Under the pieces are notes generated by a model, which saw nothing but the letters and a program-made list of their open reading frames with translations, was not told the origin of the DNA and did not search any database. From the NCBI RefSeq assembly GCF_003990725.2, contig NZ_CP030064.1, positions 1,922,001 to 1,986,000 on the forward strand: a stretch of 64,000 nt of DNA, written 5' to 3'. The translations under genes were made by a program, and so were the position numbers. This document shows positions 57,469-64,000 of the stretch, piece by piece (position 1 is the first letter of the stretch; each line of letters opens with the position of its first letter). Origin of the DNA: Halorubrum sp. PV6 (GTDB lineage: Archaea > Halobacteriota > Halobacteria > Halobacteriales > Haloferacaceae).

Positions 57469-58095
57469 ATGGCCGAACTCGCGGACGACGGGCGTCGGCT
57501 CCGCGTCGACCTCGCGCTCGTTCCGAGCGACGACTGGGCGTGCCCGATCGTCTCCGAGACGCAGAACGCGACGGACGTGGCCGTCAACGCCGTCGGCGAC
57601 GAGTGTCGCGTCGAGGTACAGCCGACCGACGGCGACGGGGTGCGTCGCGCTCGCGGCGAGGTCGACGACGACTGTCTCTGCCTGACGTTCCAGCGGTTCG
57701 ACTGCGTCCCGCACATCGAGCGGGTGTCGGACGGGACGATACTGGTGACCGCGTACGTGGACGACCGAGAGACCGTTCGGAACGTGGTCGGCGGGCTCAG
57801 GGCGGACTTCGAGACGGTGCGGTTGGTCCGGCTCGCGGTCAGCGAGGGGCCGGAGGCGACCGAGCGGGTGACGGTCGACCGCTCCGCGCTCACCCCGAAA
57901 CAGCGGGAGGGTCTGGAGTTGGCGGTCGCTCGCGGCTACTTCGACGACGACGAGACGGTGCGGCTCGGCGAGCTGGCGGCCGAACTCGACATCAGCAAGT
58001 CGGCGCTGTCCCAGCGGCTCCGGAACGCGCAGGCGACGCTCGTCACCGACGCGTTCGACGAGTTATCCGGAGCGGCTGACGGGGAGATCCGCTAG
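57469..58095 (+). CDS. Bat-type (HTH_10) transcriptional regulator
   Basis: 208 residues. The N-terminal domain (about 1-130) is the bacterioopsin-activator-like sensor seen in haloarchaea. The C-terminal HTH reads LTPKQREGLELAVARGYFDD, then LGELAAELDISKSALSQRLRNAQ, the hallmark of HTH_10. It ends 4 bases before the radical SAM gene, which runs toward it on the other strand. A second member lies on the far side of that pair. Confidence 0.88.
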   Translation: MAELADDGRRLRVDLALVPSDDWACPIVSETQNATDVAVNAVGDECRVEVQPTDGDGVRRARGEVDDDCLCLTFQRFDCVPHIERVSDGTILVTAYVDDRETVRNVVGGLRADFETVRLVRLAVSEGPEATERVTVDRSALTPKQREGLELAVARGYFDDDETVRLGELAAELDISKSALSQRLRNAQATLVTDAFDELSGAADGEIR

Positions 58096-58099
58096 CGGC

Positions 58100-59329
58100 T
58101 CAGTCCGCGTCGGCCGCCGGCGCGCCGTCGATTCGACGCAGCGCGGCCGCGCCGTCGCGTTCGGCTTCCGTGAGGTAACACTTCGGGTCGGGCGCGAACG
58201 GGTCGCCGTGAGCCGACAGCGCGCGGAGCCGCGAGCCGCCCCGACAGAGGCCCTGGTAGGCGCAATCGGCACAGCGCCCCGTGAGGTGCTCCTCGCGGTC
58301 GCGGAGCGCCGCGAGCAGCGGGTTCGACTCGTCGGTCCATATCGCGCCGAACGACCGGTCCCGGACGTTCCCGAGCGAGTACCCCTGCCAGAACTGCGTG
58401 AGGTGGACGTTGCCCACGGGGTCGACGTCGGCGACGCGCTCGCCGGTGGGGTCGCCGCCGTTGCGTTCGAGGTACTCGTAGATGACCCGCGCCCGGTCGG
58501 TTCCCATCTCACGGTCGGCGTACTCGACGAGGTGGCCGGCGTCGGCGTAGTTGCCGACGAGCAGCGTCTCTATCTCCTCGCCCGCCTCGTGGTACTCGCG
58601 GGTCAGATCGCAGAGGTCGGCGACGGCCTGCCGCGTCGCCTCGGGGCTCAGGTCGGCGTCGGCGATGTCCGCGCCCCGCCCGCCGTAGTCGAGGTGGTAG
58701 AAACAGAAGCGGTCGACGCCGACATCGACGAGCAGGTCGACGACGCCCGCCAGGTCGTCGACGTTGTGCTCGGTGATCGTGTACCGGAGCCCCGTCTTGA
58801 GTCCGACGTCGAGGCAGGCCTCGATACCCCTGACCGCGGCATCGAACGCCCCGTCCTCCCCCCGGATCCGGTCGTTGCGTTCGGGGAGGCCGTCGACCGA
58901 GACGCCGGCGTATTTGAGGCCCGCTTGCTTCAGCTCGCGGGCCCGTTCGCGGGTGAGGAGCGTCCCGTTCGTCGAGAGGACGGGCCGGATACCCGCGTTG
59001 TCGGCGTACGCGACGAGTTCGGTGAGGTCGTCGCGGACGAGCGGCTCCCCACCCGAGAAGAGCAACACGGGCGCGCCGAACTCGGCTAAGTCGTCGATGA
59101 GCCCCTTCGCCTCGGCGGTCGAGAGCTCGTTCGAGGCGCCCTCGCAGTCGGCGGCGGCGTAGCAGTGTTCACAGTAGAGGTTACACTGCTTCGTCGTGTT
59201 CCAGACGACGACCGGGCGCCGCTGTTTGTCCTCCGTGATCTGCGGCTTCTTCGAGCCGTCGGCGGCGTCGTACCGGAGCCCGTCGCTCTCGGCGTCGAGG
59301 CCACAGAGGAGTTTGCTGACTGAGATCAT
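58100..59329 (-). CDS. Radical SAM/SPASM protein (AhbD-like heme synthase or peptide maturase)
   Basis: 409 residues. The SAM-cluster motif is CNLYCEHC (Cys49, Cys53, Cys56), followed by FSGGEPLVRDD. The C-terminal SPASM part has CADCAYQGLC (Cys353, Cys356, Cys362) and Cys384. The sequence resembles haloarchaeal proteins assigned either as Fe-coproporphyrin decarboxylase (AhbD, last step of heme synthesis) or as partners of the small protein encoded upstream. Its ATG overlaps that gene's stop (ATGA), so the two are translationally coupled. Which reaction it performs is unresolved. Confidence 0.88.
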   Translation of the reverse strand: MISVSKLLCGLDAESDGLRYDAADGSKKPQITEDKQRRPVVVWNTTKQCNLYCEHCYAAADCEGASNELSTAEAKGLIDDLAEFGAPVLLFSGGEPLVRDDLTELVAYADNAGIRPVLSTNGTLLTRERARELKQAGLKYAGVSVDGLPERNDRIRGEDGAFDAAVRGIEACLDVGLKTGLRYTITEHNVDDLAGVVDLLVDVGVDRFCFYHLDYGGRGADIADADLSPEATRQAVADLCDLTREYHEAGEEIETLLVGNYADAGHLVEYADREMGTDRARVIYEYLERNGGDPTGERVADVDPVGNVHLTQFWQGYSLGNVRDRSFGAIWTDESNPLLAALRDREEHLTGRCADCAYQGLCRGGSRLRALSAHGDPFAPDPKCYLTEAERDGAAALRRIDGAPAADAD

Positions 59330-59676
59330 CGTGCGCCCCCGGTCTCCTCGGCCGGCGCCCCGCCACATGGGACGGCCTCGGTCTCGGCGTCGCGCTCGGG
59401 CGGGTCGGCGCGGTCGCCCGTCGAGCCCGCGTCGGCGGCGAGCGATTCGGCGGAGTACCGGTGCGTCTCCTCGGCGGGACACACCCACACGTCGCGGACC
59501 TGGTGTCCAAAAATCGCGTCCGCCCGCTCGTGAGCAGTGTCCGGCGTCGGTGCAGCCACGGTGCCGACGTGCCGGAGCGGGTCGGCCTCCGTCTCCCGGA
59601 CGAACACCTCGAAGCGCCGGCCGTCCGTGGCCCGCGACCCGTTCGACGCGTCGGTTCGATTCGTCTGCTCAACCAT
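59326..59676 (-). CDS. Htur_1727-like rSAM-partnered small protein (candidate RiPP or heme-enzyme partner)
   Basis: 116 residues. RRFEVFVRETEADPLRHVGT and AHERADAIFGHQVRDVWVCP form a compact alpha/beta core, similar in pattern to PaaB-like proteins. The last 45 residues are disordered, acidic and end in CGGAPAEETGGAR. Members of this family always sit beside radical SAM genes and have been called candidate RiPP precursors. Cys66 and Cys104 are the only cysteines. It could equally be an accessory protein for the radical SAM enzyme rather than a substrate. Confidence 0.78.
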   Translation of the reverse strand: MVEQTNRTDASNGSRATDGRRFEVFVRETEADPLRHVGTVAAPTPDTAHERADAIFGHQVRDVWVCPAEETHRYSAESLAADAGSTGDRADPPERDAETEAVPCGGAPAEETGGAR

Positions 59677-59983
59677 ACCCGGAGTACGGGCGACCCGCAC
59701 AATCCGGTTTCGCGCGTTCCCACGGTCGCGAAATGCGCCGACGGGAGTCCGAACGGTCCACGCGGTAACTCGGTTCGTTGGGATCGATTTTTCTCTGAAA
59801 ACATCATTAATTTGTCTTTTAAACCCCTCGCGGGCCTTGGCCTCGCGACGTATGAAGTATATATTGGTATAGCAAATTGCGAGATGCGGCGGTCGGCCAC
59901 CGACCCACGCGCACAGATCCGGCGCGCAGCCCCGGCGTGACTGAAGCCGCGCGTTAATGCCCGCCGAACCCCTACGACTCCCC
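59677..59983. promoter_or_regulatory. Control region between the small-protein gene and a bat-type regulator
   Basis: 307 bases with no gene. At 59708-59733 perfect 7-base arms (TTTCGCG and CGCGAAA) are separated by 12 bases, 32-57 bases before the small-protein ATG. An AT-rich part (about 59785-59880) holds several TATA-like stretches (catcattaattt, gaagtatatattgg) for either direction. A six-codon frame at 59852-59872 is too short to call a gene. Confidence 0.5.
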
Positions 59984-60736
59984 ATGCGCGAACTCGTCTT
60001 CGCCCTCGAGTACGAACCGGGGCGCAACAGGGTGGCCGACGCGCTCGCCGACCACCCCGACGCGCGGGTCCGGTCGCTGTCGGTCCACGCGACGGACGAC
60101 CACCTCTGGCGCGTCGACCACACCGCGGGCACGCCGGCCGCGCTCGACGCCGTCAAGGCCGCCTTCCTCGACGGCGACTACTACGCCGACTGCCTCTCGA
60201 CGCGCGACTGCGGGGCGGACCAGCGCACCCGCGTCCTCGACCACACCGGCGACGCGCTGGTGTTGTACACGGACTGGGAGCCCACGCCGGCCTGCGCGTC
60301 CGTCCCCCACATCGCGCGCGACCACCTCGGCGAGAGCGTCTTGTTCGAGACGCGCCACGAGGGGCGCCACTACACGTGGCGGCTCATCCACTCGGGCGAG
60401 GGTGACGTCGGCGAGTTCTTCGACGCGCTCCGGGACGCCGTCGGCGACGCCGCCCGGACCGAACTGCTCAGGACGGCGAGCGTGTCGGGCGCGTCTGGCG
60501 GGTCCGGCGGGTCCGCGGAGGCGGACCTCCCGCCCGAGCAGGCGGCCGCGCTCCGGGCCGCCGTCGAACACGGCTACTACGAGTCACCGCGCGATATCGA
60601 CGTCGGCGGGCTCGCCGACCACCTCGACGTGCCGCGGTCGACGCTCACCTACCGGCTCCGGCGGGCCGAAGAGCAGCTCGCGAAGAACCACGTCGCCGAG
60701 GAGCGCGTCGTCGACGCCCGGCCGACCTCGGAGTGA
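59984..60736 (+). CDS. Bat-type (HTH_10) transcriptional regulator next to a metal ATPase gene
   Basis: 250 residues from ATG 59984. The N-terminal sensor domain has two cysteines in DYYADCLSTRDCGA and several histidines, possible metal ligands. The C-terminal HTH is LPPEQAAALRAAVEHGYYES, then VGGLADHLDVPRSTLTYRLRRAEEQL. It is 93 bases upstream of a heavy-metal P-type ATPase on the same strand, so it may control metal export. The metal ligand role is inference. Confidence 0.85.
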   Translation: MRELVFALEYEPGRNRVADALADHPDARVRSLSVHATDDHLWRVDHTAGTPAALDAVKAAFLDGDYYADCLSTRDCGADQRTRVLDHTGDALVLYTDWEPTPACASVPHIARDHLGESVLFETRHEGRHYTWRLIHSGEGDVGEFFDALRDAVGDAARTELLRTASVSGASGGSGGSAEADLPPEQAAALRAAVEHGYYESPRDIDVGGLADHLDVPRSTLTYRLRRAEEQLAKNHVAEERVVDARPTSE

Positions 60737-60777
60737 ACCGGCCGAGGCGCCGGCGGCCGGCGTCGCCGAGCGCGGAA

Positions 60778-60793
60778 GTTGGATAGTTCCAAC
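60778..60793. promoter_or_regulatory. Inverted repeat GTTGGA-TAGT-TCCAAC before the metal ATPase gene
   Basis: Perfect 6-base arms separated by 4 bases, just upstream of a TATA-like cttatcgaga and 37 bases before the ATG at 60830. The position fits an operator or activator site for the adjacent bat-type regulator. Confidence 0.55.
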
Positions 60794-60829
60794 CAAGGCT
60801 TATCGAGATACGGCCCCTCCGAGCGACTA

Positions 60830-63295
60830 ATGACAGACGGCTCGAACGGACGAGGCGAGACCGGCGGCGGGTCGGACCCGGCGGGCGGCCGAGAGCTGAC
60901 CGCCAGCCTCGCCGTCCCGGAGATGGACTGCCCGTCGTGTGCCGGAAAAGTCGACAACGCGCTCGCGCGGCTCGACGGCGTGACCGACGCCGCGCTCAAC
61001 CCGACCGCCGGGACGGCGACGGTGACCTACGACCCCGCGGTCGCCGACGAGGAGCGCGTGGTCGCCGCCATCGAGGGCGCCGGCTACGAGGTTACCGGAG
61101 GCCGGTCGTCGGGCGGCGATGACGCAGACGGCGAGGCGGCCGGAGACGCCGGCGACGTCGCCGTCGCACCGCCCGCCGAAGTGTGGACGACGCCGCGCGC
61201 CAAGAAGACGTGGCTGGGTGCGGTTCTCGTGGCGGTCGGACTCCTCTTCGAGTTCGTCCTCGTCGCGCAGAACCCGCGCGTCGGGAGCGTGCTCGGCGTC
61301 CCGATACTCCTCTCGGGCGCGCTGTTCCTCGGCGCCGTCGCGGCGAGCGGGGTGCCCGTCGTCCGCAGCGGCTACTACTCGGCGCGGAACCGGAGCCTCG
61401 ACATCGACCTGCTGATGGGGACGGCTATCGTCGCGGCGACGGGTATCGGCTTCTTCGTCGAGGCGGCGACGCTGGCCGTCCTCTTCAGCGTCGCCGAGCT
61501 TCTCGAAGACTACGCGATGGACCGGGCGCGCGACTCGCTGCGCGAGCTGATGGAGCTGTCGCCGGACGAGGCGACGGTGCGGCGCGACAGCGGGGCGTCG
61601 GAGACGCCCCGAGCAGACGGCGAAGTCGTCGACGGCGAGGAGGTGACCGTCCCCGCGGACGACGTAGCGGTCGGCGAGACCGTCATCGTTCGGCCGGGCG
61701 AGAAGATTCCGCTCGACGGGATCGTCCGCGAGGGCGAGAGCGCGGTCGACGAGTCGCCGATCACGGGCGAGAGCGTGCCCGTCGACAAGGCGCCCGGCGA
61801 CGAGGCGTTCGCCGGCTCGATCAACACGGAGGGCTACCTCGAACTCGAAGTCACCTCGACGGCGGGCGACTCCACGCTCGCGCGGATCGTCGAGCTGGTG
61901 CAGGGCGCCCAGGCCGAGAAGACGGAGACCGAGCGGTTCGTCGACCGTTTTGCGGGGTACTACACCCCGCTCGTGGTCGTCTTGGCGATCCTGACGGCCG
62001 CGATTCCGCCCCTCGTCATCGCCGACCCGATCACCGTCGACGTCGCCGGCTACCCGTTCGTCTTCGCCGCCGACTGGGGGACGTGGTTCGTCCGCGGGCT
62101 CACGCTTTTGGTCATCGCCTGCCCCTGCGCGTTCGTCATCTCGACGCCCGTGTCGGTCGTCTCCGGGATCACGAGCGCGGCGCGCAACGGCGTGTTGATC
62201 AAGGGCGGGAACCACCTCGAAGCGATGGGCGAGGTCGACGCCGTCGCGCTCGACAAGACCGGGACGCTCACGAAGGGCGAGCTGACCGTCACCGACCTGC
62301 TCCCGCTCGGCGACGCCGACGAGACGGCGCTGCTCCGCCGGGCCGCGGCCTTAGAGCAACGGAGCGAACACCCCATCGCCGCCGCGATCCTCGACCGCGC
62401 CGGGGACGCGGGCGTGAGTGAGCTCGCTGAGCCGGTCGCGTTCGAGAGCCTGACCGGGAAGGGGATTCGCGCCGAGATCGACGGCGAGACGTACTACGCC
62501 GGCAAGCCCGCGCTCTTCGAAGAGCTCGGCTTCGACCTCTCGCGGGCCCGCGCCGAGACGGACGGCGGGGTCGTGACCGGCGGCGACGAGCGCGACGACG
62601 CCGGCGGCGGGGCCGAACGCGAGCGCGACGACGCCGGCGGCGAGTTCCCCGCGGGGACCCTCAGCGCACTGGAACGCGAGGGGAAGACGGTGGTGCTCGT
62701 CGGAACGGCGACAGAGCTGACCGGGGCCGTCGCCGTCGCCGACGAGGTCCGGCGCGACTCGAAGCGGGCGGTCGAGCGCCTCCGGGAACTGGGCGTCGAA
62801 CGCGTCGTGATGCTGACCGGCGACAACGAGGGGACGGCCCGCGCCATCGCCGAGCAGACGGGGGTCGACGAGTACCGCGCCGAGCTCTTACCCGAGGAGA
62901 AGGTCGAGGCGGTCGCGTCGCTCCAGGCCGCGTACGGCGAGGTGGCGATGGTGGGCGACGGGATCAACGACGCGCCCGCGCTGGCGACCGCCGAGGTCGG
63001 CGTGGCGATGGGCGCCGCCGGGACGGACACCGCCTTAGAGACCGCCGACATCGCGTTGATGGGCGACGACGTGGCGAAGCTGCCGTACCTCTACGCGCTC
63101 TCGCACACCGCCAACGGCGTCATCCGGCAGAACGTCTGGGCGAGTCTCGCCGTGAAGTTCCTCCTCGCCGTGGGGGTGCCGCTCGGACTGGTGAGCGTCG
63201 CCGTCGCGGTCGTCGTCGGCGACATGGGGATGAGCCTCGGCGTCACGGGCAACGCGATGCGGCTCTCCGGCGTCGAACCCGAGTCGTTCGAGTAG
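60830..63295 (+). CDS. Heavy-metal P1B-type ATPase, Zn/Cd-like
   Basis: 821 residues. An N-terminal HMA domain has EMDCPSCAGK (Cys34, Cys37). Eight membrane helices surround the transmembrane metal site CPC in LVIACPCAFVISTPVSVVSG, which resembles the zinc/cadmium (P1B-2) group rather than the copper group. Phosphorylation motif DKTGTLTKGE, ATP-binding SEHPIAAAI and the hinge VGDGINDAPAL are intact. It exports metal ions at the cost of ATP. The N-domain carries a 40-residue acidic Gly/Asp-rich insert. Confidence 0.93.
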   Translation: MTDGSNGRGETGGGSDPAGGRELTASLAVPEMDCPSCAGKVDNALARLDGVTDAALNPTAGTATVTYDPAVADEERVVAAIEGAGYEVTGGRSSGGDDADGEAAGDAGDVAVAPPAEVWTTPRAKKTWLGAVLVAVGLLFEFVLVAQNPRVGSVLGVPILLSGALFLGAVAASGVPVVRSGYYSARNRSLDIDLLMGTAIVAATGIGFFVEAATLAVLFSVAELLEDYAMDRARDSLRELMELSPDEATVRRDSGASETPRADGEVVDGEEVTVPADDVAVGETVIVRPGEKIPLDGIVREGESAVDESPITGESVPVDKAPGDEAFAGSINTEGYLELEVTSTAGDSTLARIVELVQGAQAEKTETERFVDRFAGYYTPLVVVLAILTAAIPPLVIADPITVDVAGYPFVFAADWGTWFVRGLTLLVIACPCAFVISTPVSVVSGITSAARNGVLIKGGNHLEAMGEVDAVALDKTGTLTKGELTVTDLLPLGDADETALLRRAAALEQRSEHPIAAAILDRAGDAGVSELAEPVAFESLTGKGIRAEIDGETYYAGKPALFEELGFDLSRARAETDGGVVTGGDERDDAGGGAERERDDAGGEFPAGTLSALEREGKTVVLVGTATELTGAVAVADEVRRDSKRAVERLRELGVERVVMLTGDNEGTARAIAEQTGVDEYRAELLPEEKVEAVASLQAAYGEVAMVGDGINDAPALATAEVGVAMGAAGTDTALETADIALMGDDVAKLPYLYALSHTANGVIRQNVWASLAVKFLLAVGVPLGLVSVAVAVVVGDMGMSLGVTGNAMRLSGVEPESFE

Positions 63296-63352
63296 GTGCG
63301 GGCGATCCGAGGTCGCCCGCAAGGTTCGAACAAACATGAACAATTATTAAGG

Positions 63353-63646
63353 ATGCCTGCGACGGTGGGTACGTGCCACCCGTAGTACACGGCTGACCCA
63401 CGCTCGGAATCGGAGACGACGATACGTCCCGAGGGCCCGAGCACGCGCGAGACGAGCATCGAAACGGAGACGGCGGCCGCCACCGACGCGGGGTCGGTCG
63501 GCCGCGAGCAGACGGACGCCCTGCCGACCGCTGCCGAGGCGGTCGCGCGCTCGGCGGGGATGTTCGACCCGACGGACACCGGCCGGCTGCCGAACGGCAC
63601 CGACCGATGGAACGCCTACGCGGGGTCGAGTCACGGCGACGAGTGA
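63353..63646 (+). pseudogene. Possible small gene broken by an in-frame TAG
   Basis: From ATG 63353 the frame reads MPATVGTCHP then TAG at 63383, and continues open for 87 codons, ending AGMFDPTDTGRLPNGTDRW and NAYAGSSHGDE. The second part looks coding (acidic, haloarchaeal codon use) but has no start codon of its own until a Met near 63557. A TATA-like element lies just before the ATG. It may be a decayed gene, or the true start may be non-canonical. Confidence 0.3.
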
Positions 63647-63705
63647 CCGACTCCGCGTCGCTATTTATATACAAAGAGTGACGACGCCGGATCTCCCGAG
63701 CCATC

Positions 63706-63867
63706 GTGTCGCCCGTGGCGGCGCTGCCGGGGCATTTTAATCGGCAGGGGAAGTACGGGCGACCGGCCGATGACGATGGCACCGCTCCGAGCCGGACTCG
63801 GCACCCGGCGACGACGAGCCCTATGAGTGCCGAGGCCGCCATTTTTGATGGTAAAAGACGGCTCTAA
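63706..63867 (+). CDS. Weak small ORF, 53 codons
   Basis: GTG start; begins VSPVAALPGHFNRQGKYGRP and ends AAIFDGKRRL. It is Arg/Pro-rich with no recognised family. A strong TATA-like ctatttatatac lies 34-45 bases upstream, which is the main argument for expression. It could be part of a non-coding transcript. Confidence 0.22.
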   Translation: MSPVAALPGHFNRQGKYGRPADDDGTAPSRTRHPATTSPMSAEAAIFDGKRRL

Positions 63868-63965
63868 GGGTATCTGGTTGTGGCCACGGTTGACATAGGC
63901 CCCAGTCAGATTCTCATCGGATGGGCAGACACGGATTTATGAACGTTGCCGAACAATCACACGGT

Positions 63966-64000
63966 ATGGCCGCCGAAATTTCCGACCGGGTTCGAGAAAT
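63966..64000 (+). CDS. Start of an unidentified gene (cut by the window end)
   Basis: ATG at 63966 with only 11 codons visible (MAAEISDRVRE). A TATA-like gatttatga lies 24-32 nt upstream, so it is probably a leaderless gene. Too short to identify. Confidence 0.5.
   Translation, partial: MAAEISDRVRE

Larger units (their letters stand above)
63296..63965. other. Sparsely coding region near the window end
   Basis: 670 bases without a firm gene. It holds an inverted repeat after the ATPase stop (gggcgatc...), a TATA-like caattattaa at 63341-63350, and a longer one (ctatttatatac, 63661-63672). Two weak reading frames are listed separately. The last TATA-like element (gatttatga, 63934-63942) serves the gene that starts at 63966. 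Confidence 0.5.

Noticed and set aside
59852..59872. Six-codon frame MKYILV in the AT-rich region
   Set aside because: Too short; probably a by-product of promoter sequence.
63321..63330. ggttcgaa resembling a tRNA T-loop
   Set aside because: No acceptor stem, D-arm or anticodon arm can be built around it.
63383..63385. In-frame TAG as pyrrolysine or readthrough codon
   Set aside because: No sign of pyrrolysine machinery, and haloarchaea are not known to use it; a decayed frame is simpler.

Overview
The window is about 67-68% GC, with very acidic predicted proteins, many leaderless genes (a TATA-like box 24-30 nt before the start codon), archaeal translation and RNA factors (aIF5B, SUI1, LSm-L37e, NOB1, EndA, deoxyhypusine synthase) and several halophile-restricted families (LWR-salt protein, bat-type HTH regulators, an rSAM-partnered small protein). 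This is a chromosomal segment of an extremely halophilic archaeon (class Halobacteria, Halorubrum-like in style). No rRNA, tRNA, CRISPR array, insertion sequence or provirus was seen.

Layout. 1-8.6 kb: end of a DUF1684 gene; an aspartoacylase-like deacylase facing a RimK ligase fused to a RimB-like DTG protease; a HerA-type ATPase; a universal stress protein; a DUF4013 membrane protein; ribosomal protein uL11. 8.8-15.6 kb: a TetR/MFS pair with a clear operator, a cold-shock protein, the complete sdhCDBA operon and a small winged-helix gene. 15.7-22.6 kb: a UDG-superfamily protein, a K+ channel with an NAD-binding domain, two coupled membrane proteins with TrkA-C-like tails, a SAMP1/MoaD-like modifier with a tail after its diglycine, deoxyhypusine synthase, a ribbon-helix-helix gene and lsm-rpl37e. 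22.6-32.5 kb: two coupled Tat lipoproteins, RNase J overlapping a GGPP-type synthase, a DMT transporter, peroxiredoxin, histidine kinase, methionine aminopeptidase and HIT protein. 32.5-36 kb: a tungstate-type ABC transporter with a divergent ModE/TOBE regulator. 36-46.3 kb: aIF5B, PRC-barrel, NOB1, cis-prenyltransferase, LWR-salt protein, PadR and NikR regulators, rhomboid-like protein, CDC48-type ATPase and tRNA-splicing endonuclease. 46.3-57.4 kb: LURP-one-like protein, SerRS, dihydroorotase, a MoxR-DUF58-transglutaminase operon (DUF58 frameshifted), SUI1, UbiA-type prenyltransferase and an actin-like protein resembling salactin. 57.4-64 kb: two bat-type regulators flank a small-protein/radical-SAM pair, followed by a Zn/Cd-type P1B-ATPase and a sparsely coding end.

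Most genes are core metabolism and information processing. The best candidates for something new are the small protein/radical SAM pair between two bat-type regulators (59.3-59.7 kb), the SAMP precursor with a C-terminal extension (20.2 kb), and the ligase-protease-deacylase module (0.4-2.9 kb). Several regulators have strong inverted repeats in front of them. The nikR dyad has the same 6-N16-6 geometry as the classical NikR operator.
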